NCBI RefSeq assembly: GCF_018599245.1
Contig: NZ_JAHEVJ010000002.1
Span: 432,015 to 496,014, forward strand
Reading direction: 5' to 3'
DNA: 64,000 nt
From: Aliiroseovarius lamellibrachiae
Lineage (GTDB): Bacteria > Pseudomonadota > Alphaproteobacteria > Rhodobacterales > Rhodobacteraceae
Under the pieces are notes generated by a model. It made no database searches, was not told the origin of the DNA, and saw only the letters and a program-made list of their open reading frames with translations. Below, in pieces: positions 35,773 through 44,727 of this stretch. Made by a program: the position numbers and the translations under genes. The stretch's first letter is position 1. The number at the start of each line of letters is the position of its first letter.

Positions 35773-37582
35773 ATCGCCCAAACCCGTCGGCAATTCCCGC
35801 CGGCACAGTGCCTGGCCCTATTGGCTGTGTTTTGCGCTCTGGTGGGGGGCTATGGCGTATTTTTGGCTGTGGTGGCTGCGCCCGGAACACAACATTGGCA
35901 CCTCTCGGTATGTGCTGATCAGCCTGTGTATTCTGTGGCTTCATTTTACAATGACATATTTCATGAGTTTCCTGCTGAACGGCGCTCGGCCCCACCTGGT
36001 GCCGATCATGCAGGGCCCCTTGCGGGTTGCCATGGTGACCACCAAAACGCCAGCAGAGCCGCTCTCGGTGCTTCAAACCACCTTGTTGGCGATGCTCGAA
36101 CAAACGCCTGCTCATGACACCTGGTTGGCGGATGAAGATCCAGACGATGAGACCATCGCCTGGTGTAAGGCGCATGGTGTGTTCATCTCAACCCGCAAGG
36201 GCGTATCGGCCTATCATCAAAAAGAATGGCCGCGCCGAACCCGGTGTAAAGAGGGGAACCTCGCTTATTTTTATGACCATTACGGATATGCGCGCTATGA
36301 TGTTGTGTCGCAACTGGATGCAGATCACGCACCAGAGCCGGGGTATCTGGAGGCGATCTTGCGCGGGTTTGAAGACCCAAGGGTGGGGTACGTCAGCGCG
36401 CCGTCGATTTGTGACAGCAACGCCAACGGAAGCTGGGCGGCGCGCATGCGGCTTTATGCCGAGGCGCCGTTTCATGGTGGGATCCAGGTGGGGTATTCCA
36501 ACGGCTGGGCGCCGATGTGTATCGGATCACATTACGCGGTGCGCACGCGGGCCTTGCAAGAGGTTGGCGGATTGGGGCCGGAATTGGCCGAAGACCACTC
36601 GACCACAATGATCCTGAATTCAGGCGGCTGGCGCGGGGCGCATGCGGCAAATGCAATTGCCCATGGTGGCGGCCCCGCCTGTCTGACCGATTTGATTGTG
36701 CAGGAATTCCAATGGTCGCGCAGTTTGACCACATTACTGCTGTCGCACACGCCGCGCTATTTGAAAGGGCTGACCCCAAGGTTACGATTTCAGTTTCTCC
36801 TGTGTCAGGCGTGGTATCCGGTCTTCTCGCTTTTCATGGCGGCCATGTATCTTTTCCCGATCTTGGCGCTCGCGTTTGATATTCGCTATGTCGGTGTGAG
36901 CTTTCCAGAGTTTTTTGTGCATGCGATCCCGGCCACATTGGTTGTGGTGGGCTTTGTGTATCTGATGCGCAGACAGGGGTATTTGCGCCCCTTCGACGCC
37001 AAAGTCCTCAGCTGGGAGCGGACCTTGTTTGCCTGTGCCCAATGGCCTTGGGTCTTGCTGGGATGCTCAATGGCGGTCTTGGATAAAGTGCGCGGATCCT
37101 TTGTGGATTTCCGCGTCACACCCAAAGGTGACGTCGGGCCACCGCCTTTGCCGACACACGTTTTGCTGCCGTATGTGATTTTGGCACTGGGTGCAGTTGT
37201 GCCGATCTTGTTGGCAACAGACCTCAGCCAATCGGCCGGGTTTGTGCTGTTCAGCCTGGCAAATGCGTTGATCTATACACTTCTTCTGGCGGTGATTGTT
37301 GTGAAGCACGGCCGGGAAAACAACATCCGATGGGTGCAACAGCCGGTCCGAGCGCTGACCCAAATGGGCGTGGTGGCCTCGCTGGTGATGGCGATGTTGC
37401 TTTCGTTGAACACGCATGGCGCTCGTAGTGTGTTTGCCCTGTCCTATGGAACGGATGTGATTTCCTTAGCGGAACCACAAGTGAAAGTGGCGGGTGCTGG
37501 AACAGGGAAAGCCGGGGCGGTGGTTTACCGCATCAATGTTGGGTCAGAATGGCTGGCCCCCTTTAAAGAAATGGTGGAGTAA
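35750..37582 (+). CDS. Membrane-bound family 2 glycosyltransferase, cellulose-synthase-like
   Basis: The protein has 610 residues from the ATG at 35750, which has AAAAAGGAGG 6 bases upstream inside galE; a longer frame from 35549 is galE sequence. Two N-terminal membrane segments precede the GT2 catalytic domain with the D,D,D,Q(x)RW-type set: ADEDPDDE, QLDADH (DxD), ELAEDHST and EFQWSRS. At least five further membrane segments follow. This is the architecture of processive beta-glycan synthases such as BcsA. No PilZ domain is seen after the last helices, so it does not look like a c-di-GMP-gated cellulose synthase. Confidence 0.85.
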   Translation: MSVLLQNKSPKPVGNSRRHSAWPYWLCFALWWGAMAYFWLWWLRPEHNIGTSRYVLISLCILWLHFTMTYFMSFLLNGARPHLVPIMQGPLRVAMVTTKTPAEPLSVLQTTLLAMLEQTPAHDTWLADEDPDDETIAWCKAHGVFISTRKGVSAYHQKEWPRRTRCKEGNLAYFYDHYGYARYDVVSQLDADHAPEPGYLEAILRGFEDPRVGYVSAPSICDSNANGSWAARMRLYAEAPFHGGIQVGYSNGWAPMCIGSHYAVRTRALQEVGGLGPELAEDHSTTMILNSGGWRGAHAANAIAHGGGPACLTDLIVQEFQWSRSLTTLLLSHTPRYLKGLTPRLRFQFLLCQAWYPVFSLFMAAMYLFPILALAFDIRYVGVSFPEFFVHAIPATLVVVGFVYLMRRQGYLRPFDAKVLSWERTLFACAQWPWVLLGCSMAVLDKVRGSFVDFRVTPKGDVGPPPLPTHVLLPYVILALGAVVPILLATDLSQSAGFVLFSLANALIYTLLLAVIVVKHGRENNIRWVQQPVRALTQMGVVASLVMAMLLSLNTHGARSVFALSYGTDVISLAEPQVKVAGAGTGKAGAVVYRINVGSEWLAPFKEMVE

Positions 37583-37586
37583 GACA

Positions 37587-38483
37587 ATGGGACTTTTACA
37601 AAACACGACAGCAATTGTGCTGGCCACCGCGCTGGCCGCCCCTTTGATCGCGGAACCAAACCCGCCGGACTATGGCGCCTATGATCCCATAGGCGACTAT
37701 ACGGACTCAGATATCGTGCAAATTGAGCATCTGTTTTTGCCGTGGGAGGATTTGTTTCTCGAAAGCCTGATTGATGCGGATAATTACGCAATGGAACGCG
37801 GACGGGATGTTCTGGTGACAATTGAGCCCTGGACCTGGACGCGGAATGCGCGAAACACGCCCGAGGCCCTTAAAGAAGGGATCAGCACCGGGGCGTATGA
37901 TGGCAATGTCACTGCCATCTGCGAGGTTCTTGATCGGTTCAAAAGCAAAGTGACCGTGCGCTGGGCACAGGAAATGGATGACCAAAGTGGCCAGTTCATT
38001 TGGTCCAGATGGGAGCCGGAAACCTATGTCGCGGCGTTCAAGCGCGTGATTGACACCTGCAAAGCATCCGCCCCGGATATTCAGGTCATGTGGTCACCGC
38101 TTGGGGATGAGGGCATGGCGGATTATTATCCGGGTGATGATTATGTCGATGTGGTGGGCTTGTCGGTCTTTGGGCTTCAGCCATGGGAACAAGAAGTGGT
38201 GGGGCGCGAGCAAAGCGTACACGACATTCTGGCCCCACGTTATGAACGTGCCCGGCAATTCAACAAGCCCGTCATTGTGGCTGAACTTGGGTTCTCTGGT
38301 GATCAAGACTATGTGGATCAGTGGCAAGCCGACATTGAAAAGCCAATGCCACAATATCCAACCTTGGAAAGCATCGTCTATTTCAACCAGCAAGAGGTTT
38401 ACCCTTGGCCAAATGGATTTGGTCTGCCGAACTGGCGTATCGGTGAACGTGTGATTGTACAGTCCGCTGAAGTTCAGCAGTAA
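37587..38483 (+). CDS. GH26-like glycoside hydrolase, secreted
   Basis: The protein has 298 residues from the ATG at 37587 (TGGAGTAAG upstream); the longer frame overlaps the synthase end. Residues 1-23 are a signal peptide. The fold resembles GH26 beta-mannanases: E129 in VRWAQEMDD is the likely acid/base and E233 in VIVAELGFSG the likely nucleophile. Many GH26 enzymes have histidine before the first glutamate; here it is glutamine. It is the last gene of the polysaccharide operon. It probably trims or releases the polymer made by the neighbouring synthase, as cellulases do in cellulose operons. Confidence 0.78.
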   Translation: MGLLQNTTAIVLATALAAPLIAEPNPPDYGAYDPIGDYTDSDIVQIEHLFLPWEDLFLESLIDADNYAMERGRDVLVTIEPWTWTRNARNTPEALKEGISTGAYDGNVTAICEVLDRFKSKVTVRWAQEMDDQSGQFIWSRWEPETYVAAFKRVIDTCKASAPDIQVMWSPLGDEGMADYYPGDDYVDVVGLSVFGLQPWEQEVVGREQSVHDILAPRYERARQFNKPVIVAELGFSGDQDYVDQWQADIEKPMPQYPTLESIVYFNQQEVYPWPNGFGLPNWRIGERVIVQSAEVQQ

Positions 38484-38810
38484 CGTGTAAATCACCCACC
38501 GTGCTTTCTACGTGCCCGATAAGTGCCGGGGCGCAGGTGCAATTTTTTCTTAAAAAATGTTGCATTTGCGTCACGGTGCGTTTTGCCACCACCTGCATTA
38601 ACGAATTGTTTTCACAACAGCTCTGCTGTTTGAAGGCCAATACGCCGAAATCCGCTCACATCACCAATTAAATAAGAACAATTGCGCGCAGACTCCGACC
38701 TCAATTAAGTGCTGCTAACCGCATATCAACCTTCTCAGGGTAAACCAAAGCCGTCAAAGAACGGAACCTTGACATCGGGAGACTGCGGTCATTGAGGTAA
38801 GGAGCAAGAC
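38484..38810. other. 327-base gap with a long imperfect palindrome
   Basis: The main feature is an imperfect palindrome at 38532-38570 with nested pairs CGC/GCG, TGCAA/TTGCA and TTTTT/AAAAA around CTT. It could terminate the polysaccharide operon or be an operator. No gene is seen until the small ORF at 38811. Confidence 0.45.
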
Positions 38811-38990
38811 ATGAGCAAGGCAAAAGCGATTGTGCTGGGGTTCACCCTGGCATCTGTTGCATCTGTGGCAATGGCCACAAGTTCAGCACAACCAACCAAA
38901 AACACCGTCGTGGCCACAAGCAAAACCACATATGTGTGTTCGCCAAGTGGCTTTGGTCGCAAGGCAAAGTGCTATCGACGCAAGTCCTAA
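38811..38990 (+). CDS. Small secreted cationic peptide, 59 residues
   Basis: An ATG at 38811 with AAGGAGCAAG upstream opens a 59-residue frame ending in TAA at 38988-38990. Residues 1-25 are a signal peptide (MSKAKAIVLGFTLASVASVA, then MATSSA). The mature part of about 33 residues is strongly basic near the end (FGRKAKCYRRKS) with two cysteines (VCSPSGFGRKAKC). The role is not known; a periplasmic or secreted basic peptide, perhaps membrane-active, is a guess. The gene is too short for common length cut-offs. Confidence 0.65.
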   Translation: MSKAKAIVLGFTLASVASVAMATSSAQPTKNTVVATSKTTYVCSPSGFGRKAKCYRRKS

Positions 38991-39170
38991 GACGCTTCGT
39001 TAAGCCGCGAAAAGACCTCAACACCACTGTGCGATTTGCCTTCAAACGGGCAGGTTGCCTGACACGCTGTTTGATGGTCGCTTCGTGGCGGATCACGGCA
39101 AAGCGTTTGTGGGGGGCCCTCGCACCAAAGACAAAGGTCCTTGGTGGCACGGAACCGATGGCAGTTTTAC

Positions 39171-40283
39171 CTATGGCAGCGCCGATGTTTGATAGAGTTT
39201 GATCTTTAGCCCGCCATGGGAAATCGGTGGGCCAATATCGGAGAAATCCAGTCCGGTGGCTTTCGCCAGGCCACCGTCACTGGTGATGATGCCAACACGC
39301 CACCCGGAAAATCGTTCCAAAAGAACTTTCCCAAGGCTTCCATACACCGCATAGAGCAATTTTTTGTTACCGATGCGGGTGCCGTAGGGCGGGTTCACAA
39401 TGACAATGCCCGGTGAGACCCCGGGATTTTCCAGATCACTGATGGCCGCATGGGTGAACGCGGTGCAGTCCGAGACCGACGCGTTTTCAGCGTTTTTCCG
39501 ACTGTTTTGTACGGCGCCATCATTGCGGTCCGATCCGAAAAACATTAGCTCAGGCTCTGTCGGTGCCGCGGCTGCCTTTAACTTTTCAAAGGCGTCCACA
39601 TCAAAGCTGGCAAAAGCTTCAAATGCAAAGGCGCGGGATCGGCCGGGGAAAAGCCCGCTGGCCCATTCCGCCGCTTCAATCACAAATGTTCCTGACCCAC
39701 ACATCGGGTCGACCACAGACGTTGTGCCATCATACCCCATTTGCCGTAAGAACAATGCGGCAAGGGTTTCGCGCATAGGGGCTTTGCCCGTGGCCGTCTT
39801 ATGCCCGCGTTTGTGAAGGCTTTCACCGGATGTATCGACGCTAAAAGTGCAAAGATTGTCTTCGATCCGAACCTTCAACGTGATGTCGGCTTCGGCTTTG
39901 ATTTCGACACCGAGAGTGTCTTGTAAGGCGCGTTCGATACGCTGGGTCGCCGCGCGGTCGTGGTAGATTTTTGAGCGTTTACAAGTGGTTTCAACACGGA
40001 TGGTTTTGTCGGTTGGCAAAACATCCGCCCAAGGAAACTTTCTGGCACGTTTGTCCAGTTGGGCCAGATGGAACACTGGAAAAGATCCAATGCGCGCCAA
40101 AACACGCGTGGCACCACGCAGACACAGGTTGGCCCGCCAAACATCGGGCCACCCGCCATCAAAACTGACGCCACCGGGGATCAGCTTTGGCGTGGGCAGG
40201 CCCAACGCCTTTGCTTCGTCAAACAGCGCCTGCTCGAGGCCCGGAACTGTCGCGAGGAAAATTTCAAATTTATGATCCGACAT
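39171..40283 (-). CDS. THUMP-domain class I RNA methyltransferase, RlmL-like
   Basis: The protein has 370 residues from the ATG at 40281-40283 (MSDHKFEIFLATVPGLEQAL). The open frame continues to 40907, but that part is noncoding and overlaps the ABC gene. An N-terminal ferredoxin-like/THUMP region is followed by a Rossmann methyltransferase with DPMCGSGTFVIEAAEWA (SAM-binding loop) and IVNPPYGTRIG (NPPY, base methylation on nitrogen). Members methylate a guanine of 23S rRNA (N2, RlmL type). It is a single gene, divergent from the ABC exporter. Confidence 0.88.
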   Translation of the reverse strand: MSDHKFEIFLATVPGLEQALFDEAKALGLPTPKLIPGGVSFDGGWPDVWRANLCLRGATRVLARIGSFPVFHLAQLDKRARKFPWADVLPTDKTIRVETTCKRSKIYHDRAATQRIERALQDTLGVEIKAEADITLKVRIEDNLCTFSVDTSGESLHKRGHKTATGKAPMRETLAALFLRQMGYDGTTSVVDPMCGSGTFVIEAAEWASGLFPGRSRAFAFEAFASFDVDAFEKLKAAAAPTEPELMFFGSDRNDGAVQNSRKNAENASVSDCTAFTHAAISDLENPGVSPGIVIVNPPYGTRIGNKKLLYAVYGSLGKVLLERFSGWRVGIITSDGGLAKATGLDFSDIGPPISHGGLKIKLYQTSALP

Positions 40284-40653
40284 GAACCGGGTGTAGCGCC
40301 CCTGTCGGCGAAGGGAAAGCTCTGGTTCATCGCCGACCCGAAGATGCGAAATAATAGACGCAGTTTTCCAAGCGGGCGGCATTTGAAACAGGGTAAAAAT
40401 GAGGGTGTCGCGCGTTGCTGTCGTCATAGGGCGTTGATAGGGCGTTGCGTCGCCTTGATGTGACAGGTGACGGTGCAAAACGGCGATAATGCAGAACGGG
40501 AAATATCCTCGACATCGTGACGATGGGGTGCCGGTTTCATGGTGACATTTGGGATTGGATGTGAAGATTTGTTGCGTGTTGACACGGCATTTCCCTAGCA
40601 GTGCCTTGTCCCCAAGCGGTCGGGCCGTTATCTGTGCGCCAAAGGAGCGGTTC
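40284..40653. other. Divergent promoter region, 370 bases
   Basis: No gene is credible here. A direct repeat, TAGGGCGTTGATAGGGCGTTG near 40427-40447, is the only clear structure. Both the methyltransferase and the ABC exporter promoters should lie in this gap. Confidence 0.5.
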
Positions 40654-42453
40654 ATGGCTAGAAAACAAAACGCAGGTATGGATATCGACGAACGCGAAAA
40701 ATCCAAACGGATTGGCGCACTCGGCGGGCTTTGGCCTTTTATGCGCCCGCACCAATTGTGGATATTCGGCGCCTTTGTGGCCTTGGTCTTCACGGCAGGG
40801 ATTTCGTTGATTTTACCGCTGGCTGTCCGGCGCGTGATTGATGGCTTCGGGGCCGCAACCCCGCATCTGTTGGATAAGTATTTTCTTGCCGCTTTGGGGG
40901 TTGCCACCCTTCTCGCGGTGGGAACGGGATTGCGTTATTATCTGGTCACACGGCTGGGCGAACGCATCGTGGCGGACATCCGCAAGGCGGTGTTTGACCG
41001 CGTGGTTGGCATGAGCCCCGCATTTTATGAAAAGGTCATGACGGGCGAAGTTCTGAGCCGGATTACGACCGATACCACGTTGATTTTGTCGGTTATCGGG
41101 TCCTCGGTTTCTGTGGCGTTGCGCAATCTCTTTATCTTTTTGGGCGGCCTGATCCTGATGCTGTTCACCTCAGCGAAGCTGACGGGGTTGGTGCTTTTGC
41201 TTGTGCCAATCGTCGTGGTGCCAATTATCGTTCTCGGGCGCCGGCTGCGCGTGTTGGGGCGTGAAAACCAAGAATGGATTGCAAAAAGTTCAGGCAATGC
41301 GTCCGAGGTGCTTTTGTCCGTTCAAACCGTTCAAGCCTTTACCCATGAAAATATCAGCAAAAACGCGTTTTCCGAGCTGACCGAGCGTAGCTTTGACAGT
41401 GCTAAATCCCGTATTACCACCCGCGCCATCATGACGGTGATTGTCATCACGATGATCTTTTCTGGTGTGGTGGGCGTGTTGTGGATCGGGATGCATGATG
41501 TGACTGACGGCGACATGTCGATCGGTGCCTTGGTGCAATTTGTAATCTATGCGGTCATGGTGGCCGGGGCCGTGGGCGCCTTGTCTGAGATTTGGTCCGA
41601 GCTTCAGCGCGCGGCTGGCGCCACCGAGCGGTTGGTTGAATTGCTGAACGCCGAAGATGACGTGAAAGACCCCGTCGCCCCCGTCACCCTGACCGAGCGC
41701 CCGAAGGGGGCGATCCGCTTTGACAATGTGACCTTCCACTATCCGGCGCGCCCAAAACAAGCTGCTTTGGAAGGGGTGAGCCTGCAGGTGAAGCCGGGAG
41801 AAACCGTTGCTTTGGTTGGGCCATCTGGGGCCGGTAAATCGACAATCATCCAACTGCTTCAGCGCTTTTATGATCCCGAACAAGGTCAGGTGTCGCTTGA
41901 TGGTGTGGCGCTGGGGGATATGCGCCGGGATGATTTCCGCAAATACATGGCGCTTGTGCCGCAGGATGTGGTGATTTTCGCGGCCTCCGCGCGCGAGAAT
42001 ATTCGCTTTGGTCGCCCGGACGCAACCGATGCAGAAGTGGAGGAGGCCGCAAAAGCCGCCGCCGCGCATGATTTTCTGTCACGTTTGCCAGAAGGTTATG
42101 ACACGTATGTGGGCGAGCGTGGGGTGATGCTGTCGGGCGGTCAAAAGCAACGTATTGCCATTGCCCGTGCGATCCTGCGCGATGCACCAGTGTTGCTGTT
42201 GGACGAGGCAACGTCGGCGCTGGATGCCGCCAGTGAACGGTTGGTGCAGGCGGCGGTGGATGAGCTGGCACAAGGGCGCACCACATTGATCGTCGCGCAC
42301 CGCCTGGCAACGGTCAAAAAGGCCAACCGCATTGTGGTCTTTGACGAGGGGCGCATTGTGGCCCAAGGCACCCATGATGAACTGGTCGAGCAGGACGGGC
42401 TTTACGCCAGCCTGGCGCGCCTTCAGTTTACCGAAGGTCTGTCGTCGGATTAG
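40654..42453 (+). CDS. ABC exporter with fused membrane and ATPase domains
   Basis: The protein has 599 residues from the ATG at 40654, preceded by AAGGAGCGG; the frame open from 40549 has no better start. Six membrane segments (residues ~35-320) precede the nucleotide-binding domain: Walker A GPSGAGKST, signature LSGGQKQRIAIARAIL, Walker B VLLLDEATSALD and the H-loop IVAHRLATV. This is a homodimeric B-type exporter, of the family containing MsbA and lipid or drug pumps. A terminator closes the gene at 42488. The substrate is undetermined. Confidence 0.9.
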   Translation: MARKQNAGMDIDEREKSKRIGALGGLWPFMRPHQLWIFGAFVALVFTAGISLILPLAVRRVIDGFGAATPHLLDKYFLAALGVATLLAVGTGLRYYLVTRLGERIVADIRKAVFDRVVGMSPAFYEKVMTGEVLSRITTDTTLILSVIGSSVSVALRNLFIFLGGLILMLFTSAKLTGLVLLLVPIVVVPIIVLGRRLRVLGRENQEWIAKSSGNASEVLLSVQTVQAFTHENISKNAFSELTERSFDSAKSRITTRAIMTVIVITMIFSGVVGVLWIGMHDVTDGDMSIGALVQFVIYAVMVAGAVGALSEIWSELQRAAGATERLVELLNAEDDVKDPVAPVTLTERPKGAIRFDNVTFHYPARPKQAALEGVSLQVKPGETVALVGPSGAGKSTIIQLLQRFYDPEQGQVSLDGVALGDMRRDDFRKYMALVPQDVVIFAASARENIRFGRPDATDAEVEEAAKAAAAHDFLSRLPEGYDTYVGERGVMLSGGQKQRIAIARAILRDAPVLLLDEATSALDAASERLVQAAVDELAQGRTTLIVAHRLATVKKANRIVVFDEGRIVAQGTHDELVEQDGLYASLARLQFTEGLSSD

Positions 42454-42487
42454 ATTTGGGTGTTGTGCTCATTAGGGTTGAAAATAA

Positions 42488-42519
42488 GGGTGCGGCCGCA
42501 AGGGCGCGCCCTTTTTTTT
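42488..42519 (+). terminator. Intrinsic terminator after the ABC exporter gene
   Basis: GGGTGCG-N10-CGCGCCC (one G-U pair) is followed by eight T residues. The stem starts 35 bases after the stop. Confidence 0.85.
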
Positions 42520-42626
42520 ACAAAGTGACGCAACTGCACTTGTGCTGTGCTCTTGCCCAAAACCATGTTTCGGATCATGTTCTTGCCTCAGGATGACCTC
42601 ATAAACGAGGCGCGGGAGGAATAAAA

Positions 42627-44519
42627 ATGTATGATTTTGGCTCGATAGTTGACCGCAATGAGGTTGAGGCCGAAATGGGGTGGAATGAGCGTGATAAGCC
42701 CAAGACACTTTACCAGATGTTGGAGCGGACTGCGTCCAAATATCCTAATCGTCCGGCGGCGTCGTTTCAGCTGACCTCTGGGCCGACGGATGCCAAAGAA
42801 ACTGTGACTTGGCGTGAGATGCTTGAGCGTTCGACCCAGGCGGCAAACTTGTTTCGGTCATTGGGCATTGGCGAAGGTGATGTTGTCGCCTTTTTGCTGC
42901 CCAACTCGCTCGAGACGATGTACACGCTGATGGGGGCGGGAATTGCCGGAATTGTGAACCCGATCAATCCCCTGTTGGACGCAGAGCAAGTGGCGGGGAT
43001 CCTTCGGGAAACAAAGGCAAAGGTGCTGGTGACGTTAAAGGCGTTCCCCAAAGCTGAAGTGGCTCAATTGGCCAATGAGGCGGTCGCAATGGCGCCCTGT
43101 GTTGAAACCGTGCTTGAGATTGACCTGAACCGTTATTTGAGCCCGCCCAAAAGCTGGCTGGTTCCCCTGTTGCGGCCAAAAGTTCCCGTTAAACACAAAG
43201 CGCGCGTGCGGAGTTTTGTGGCGGAAATGAACAAGCAAAACAAAACTTTGGATTTTGCGGATTCTCCTGACGATCGGGTTGCGGCGTATTTCCACACTGG
43301 CGGCACGACCGGTACGCCCAAGGTGGCCCAGCACAAATATTCGGGTTTTGTTTATAATGGTTGGCTTGGGGCAAATCTGTTGTTTGACGAAAAAGACGTC
43401 ATCATGTGTCCGCTGCCATTGTTCCATGTGTTTGCGGTGCATGTGATTTGGATGTCTTGCCTGATGTCAGGCAGCCACTTTATTTCACCCACGCCTGCTG
43501 GTTATCGCGGTGACGGTGTGTTTGACAATTTCTGGAAATTGGTCGAACGCTACAAAGTCACGTTTATGATCACAGTTCCCACCGCGATTGCGGCGATGAT
43601 GCAGCGGCCGGTGGATGCGGATGTCTCCAGTCTGAAAACCGCGTTTTCCGGCTCTGCACCATTGCCGATTGAGCTTTATAACCGCTTTGTGGATGCCACT
43701 GGCGTAAATATTGTGGAGGGTTATGGGCTGACCGAGGCAACCTGTCTTGTGTCGTGCAACCCCCCGACCGGCGCCAAAAAAGTAGGCTCCGTCGGCGTTC
43801 CCTTCCCCTATACGGACATCAAGATCCTAAGCTGCGACGAGGGTGGAACCATTCTGAAAGAGCATGGGGTGGATGAGGTCGGCGAGATCTGCCTGACCAA
43901 CCCCGGCGTGGTCACAGGGGCAACCTATACCGAGGCCGAAAAAAACGACGGGCTTTTTGCGGCGGACACTTATCTGCGCACCGGTGATCTTGGGCGACTT
44001 GATGAAGACGGTTATCTGTGGATCACTGGCCGCGCTAAGGATCTGATCATTCGCGGGGGGCACAATATTGATCCAGCCGAAATCGAAGAATGCTTGGCTG
44101 GCCATGAGGCAATTTCCTTTGTGGGGGCGATCGGTCAACCTGATGCCTACGCGGGCGAAATTCCTTGCGCTTATGTGGAATTGGTGGCCGGGGGCGAAAC
44201 CACCGCTGCTGAGTTGCTGACTTATGCTAAGGCGCATATCCATGAAAAAGCGGCCCTGCCCAAGCACATCGAGATCCTTGATGAGCTTCCCAAAACGGCC
44301 GTTGGCAAAGTGTTTAAGCCCGACCTGCGCAAGCGTGCGATCACTCGGATCTATGACAAAGCTCTGGCGGATGCTGGGCACAATGCCATTGTGGCCGAGG
44401 TGATTGATGACAAAAAACGCGGTCTTGTCGCGCGCTTACAGGCAACTGGCGACGTCGATTACGAGGCGGTGGCCCATTGTCTCGGCAATTTCACGCGCCC
44501 TTATGAGTGGATGGAATAG
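42627..44519 (+). CDS. Acyl-CoA synthetase (AMP-forming)
   Basis: The protein has 630 residues. AMP-binding motifs are HTGGTTGTPKVAQHK (P-loop), GYGLTEATC, YLRTGDLGRLDEDGYLW and the GRAKDLIIRGGHNIDPAEIEE hinge. The catalytic lysine lies in the C-terminal PKTAVGKVFKPDLRK. The reaction is carboxylate + ATP + CoA to acyl-CoA. The length is slightly above the usual 550, with an extended C-terminal domain of about 60 residues. The chain length of the acid is not decided. The gene stands alone between two terminators. Confidence 0.9.
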   Translation: MYDFGSIVDRNEVEAEMGWNERDKPKTLYQMLERTASKYPNRPAASFQLTSGPTDAKETVTWREMLERSTQAANLFRSLGIGEGDVVAFLLPNSLETMYTLMGAGIAGIVNPINPLLDAEQVAGILRETKAKVLVTLKAFPKAEVAQLANEAVAMAPCVETVLEIDLNRYLSPPKSWLVPLLRPKVPVKHKARVRSFVAEMNKQNKTLDFADSPDDRVAAYFHTGGTTGTPKVAQHKYSGFVYNGWLGANLLFDEKDVIMCPLPLFHVFAVHVIWMSCLMSGSHFISPTPAGYRGDGVFDNFWKLVERYKVTFMITVPTAIAAMMQRPVDADVSSLKTAFSGSAPLPIELYNRFVDATGVNIVEGYGLTEATCLVSCNPPTGAKKVGSVGVPFPYTDIKILSCDEGGTILKEHGVDEVGEICLTNPGVVTGATYTEAEKNDGLFAADTYLRTGDLGRLDEDGYLWITGRAKDLIIRGGHNIDPAEIEECLAGHEAISFVGAIGQPDAYAGEIPCAYVELVAGGETTAAELLTYAKAHIHEKAALPKHIEILDELPKTAVGKVFKPDLRKRAITRIYDKALADAGHNAIVAEVIDDKKRGLVARLQATGDVDYEAVAHCLGNFTRPYEWME

Positions 44520-44533
44520 ACCCACGTCAAAAA

Positions 44534-44563
44534 CCTGCGATGCGCGAACAGGCGCGTCGCAGG
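44534..44563 (+). terminator. Hairpin after the acyl-CoA synthetase gene
   Basis: CCTGCGATGCGC-gaacag-GCGCGTCGCAGG is a 12-bp stem with one G-U pair, 14 bases after the stop. It has no long T tract. Confidence 0.65.
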
Positions 44564-44727
44564 CGGTGTTCTCATCTGGAAATCAGGGCATAATCCCGAC
44601 GCGTTTAGATTTCGACGGGTTCACAGAAAGAACACATTTGCGCTGCATTATCGGCCGTAATCTCCCCTACTAATTAACTTGTTTCGCGTAGTGATGACGC
44701 GTCAGTAGCAATTTGTATGGGTTTATT

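Noticed and set aside
38991..39192. A plus-strand frame without ATG ending at 39192, translating to a protein-like stretch with WWHGTDGSFTYG.
   Set aside because: There is no ATG and no ribosome site, and it overlaps the 3' end of the rRNA methyltransferase on the other strand. It could be a gene remnant, but the sequence alone does not support a call.
40284..40907. N-terminal extension of the methyltransferase frame to 40907.
   Set aside because: The THUMP methyltransferase begins at the ATG at 40283; the extension lies in a promoter region and under the ABC gene.
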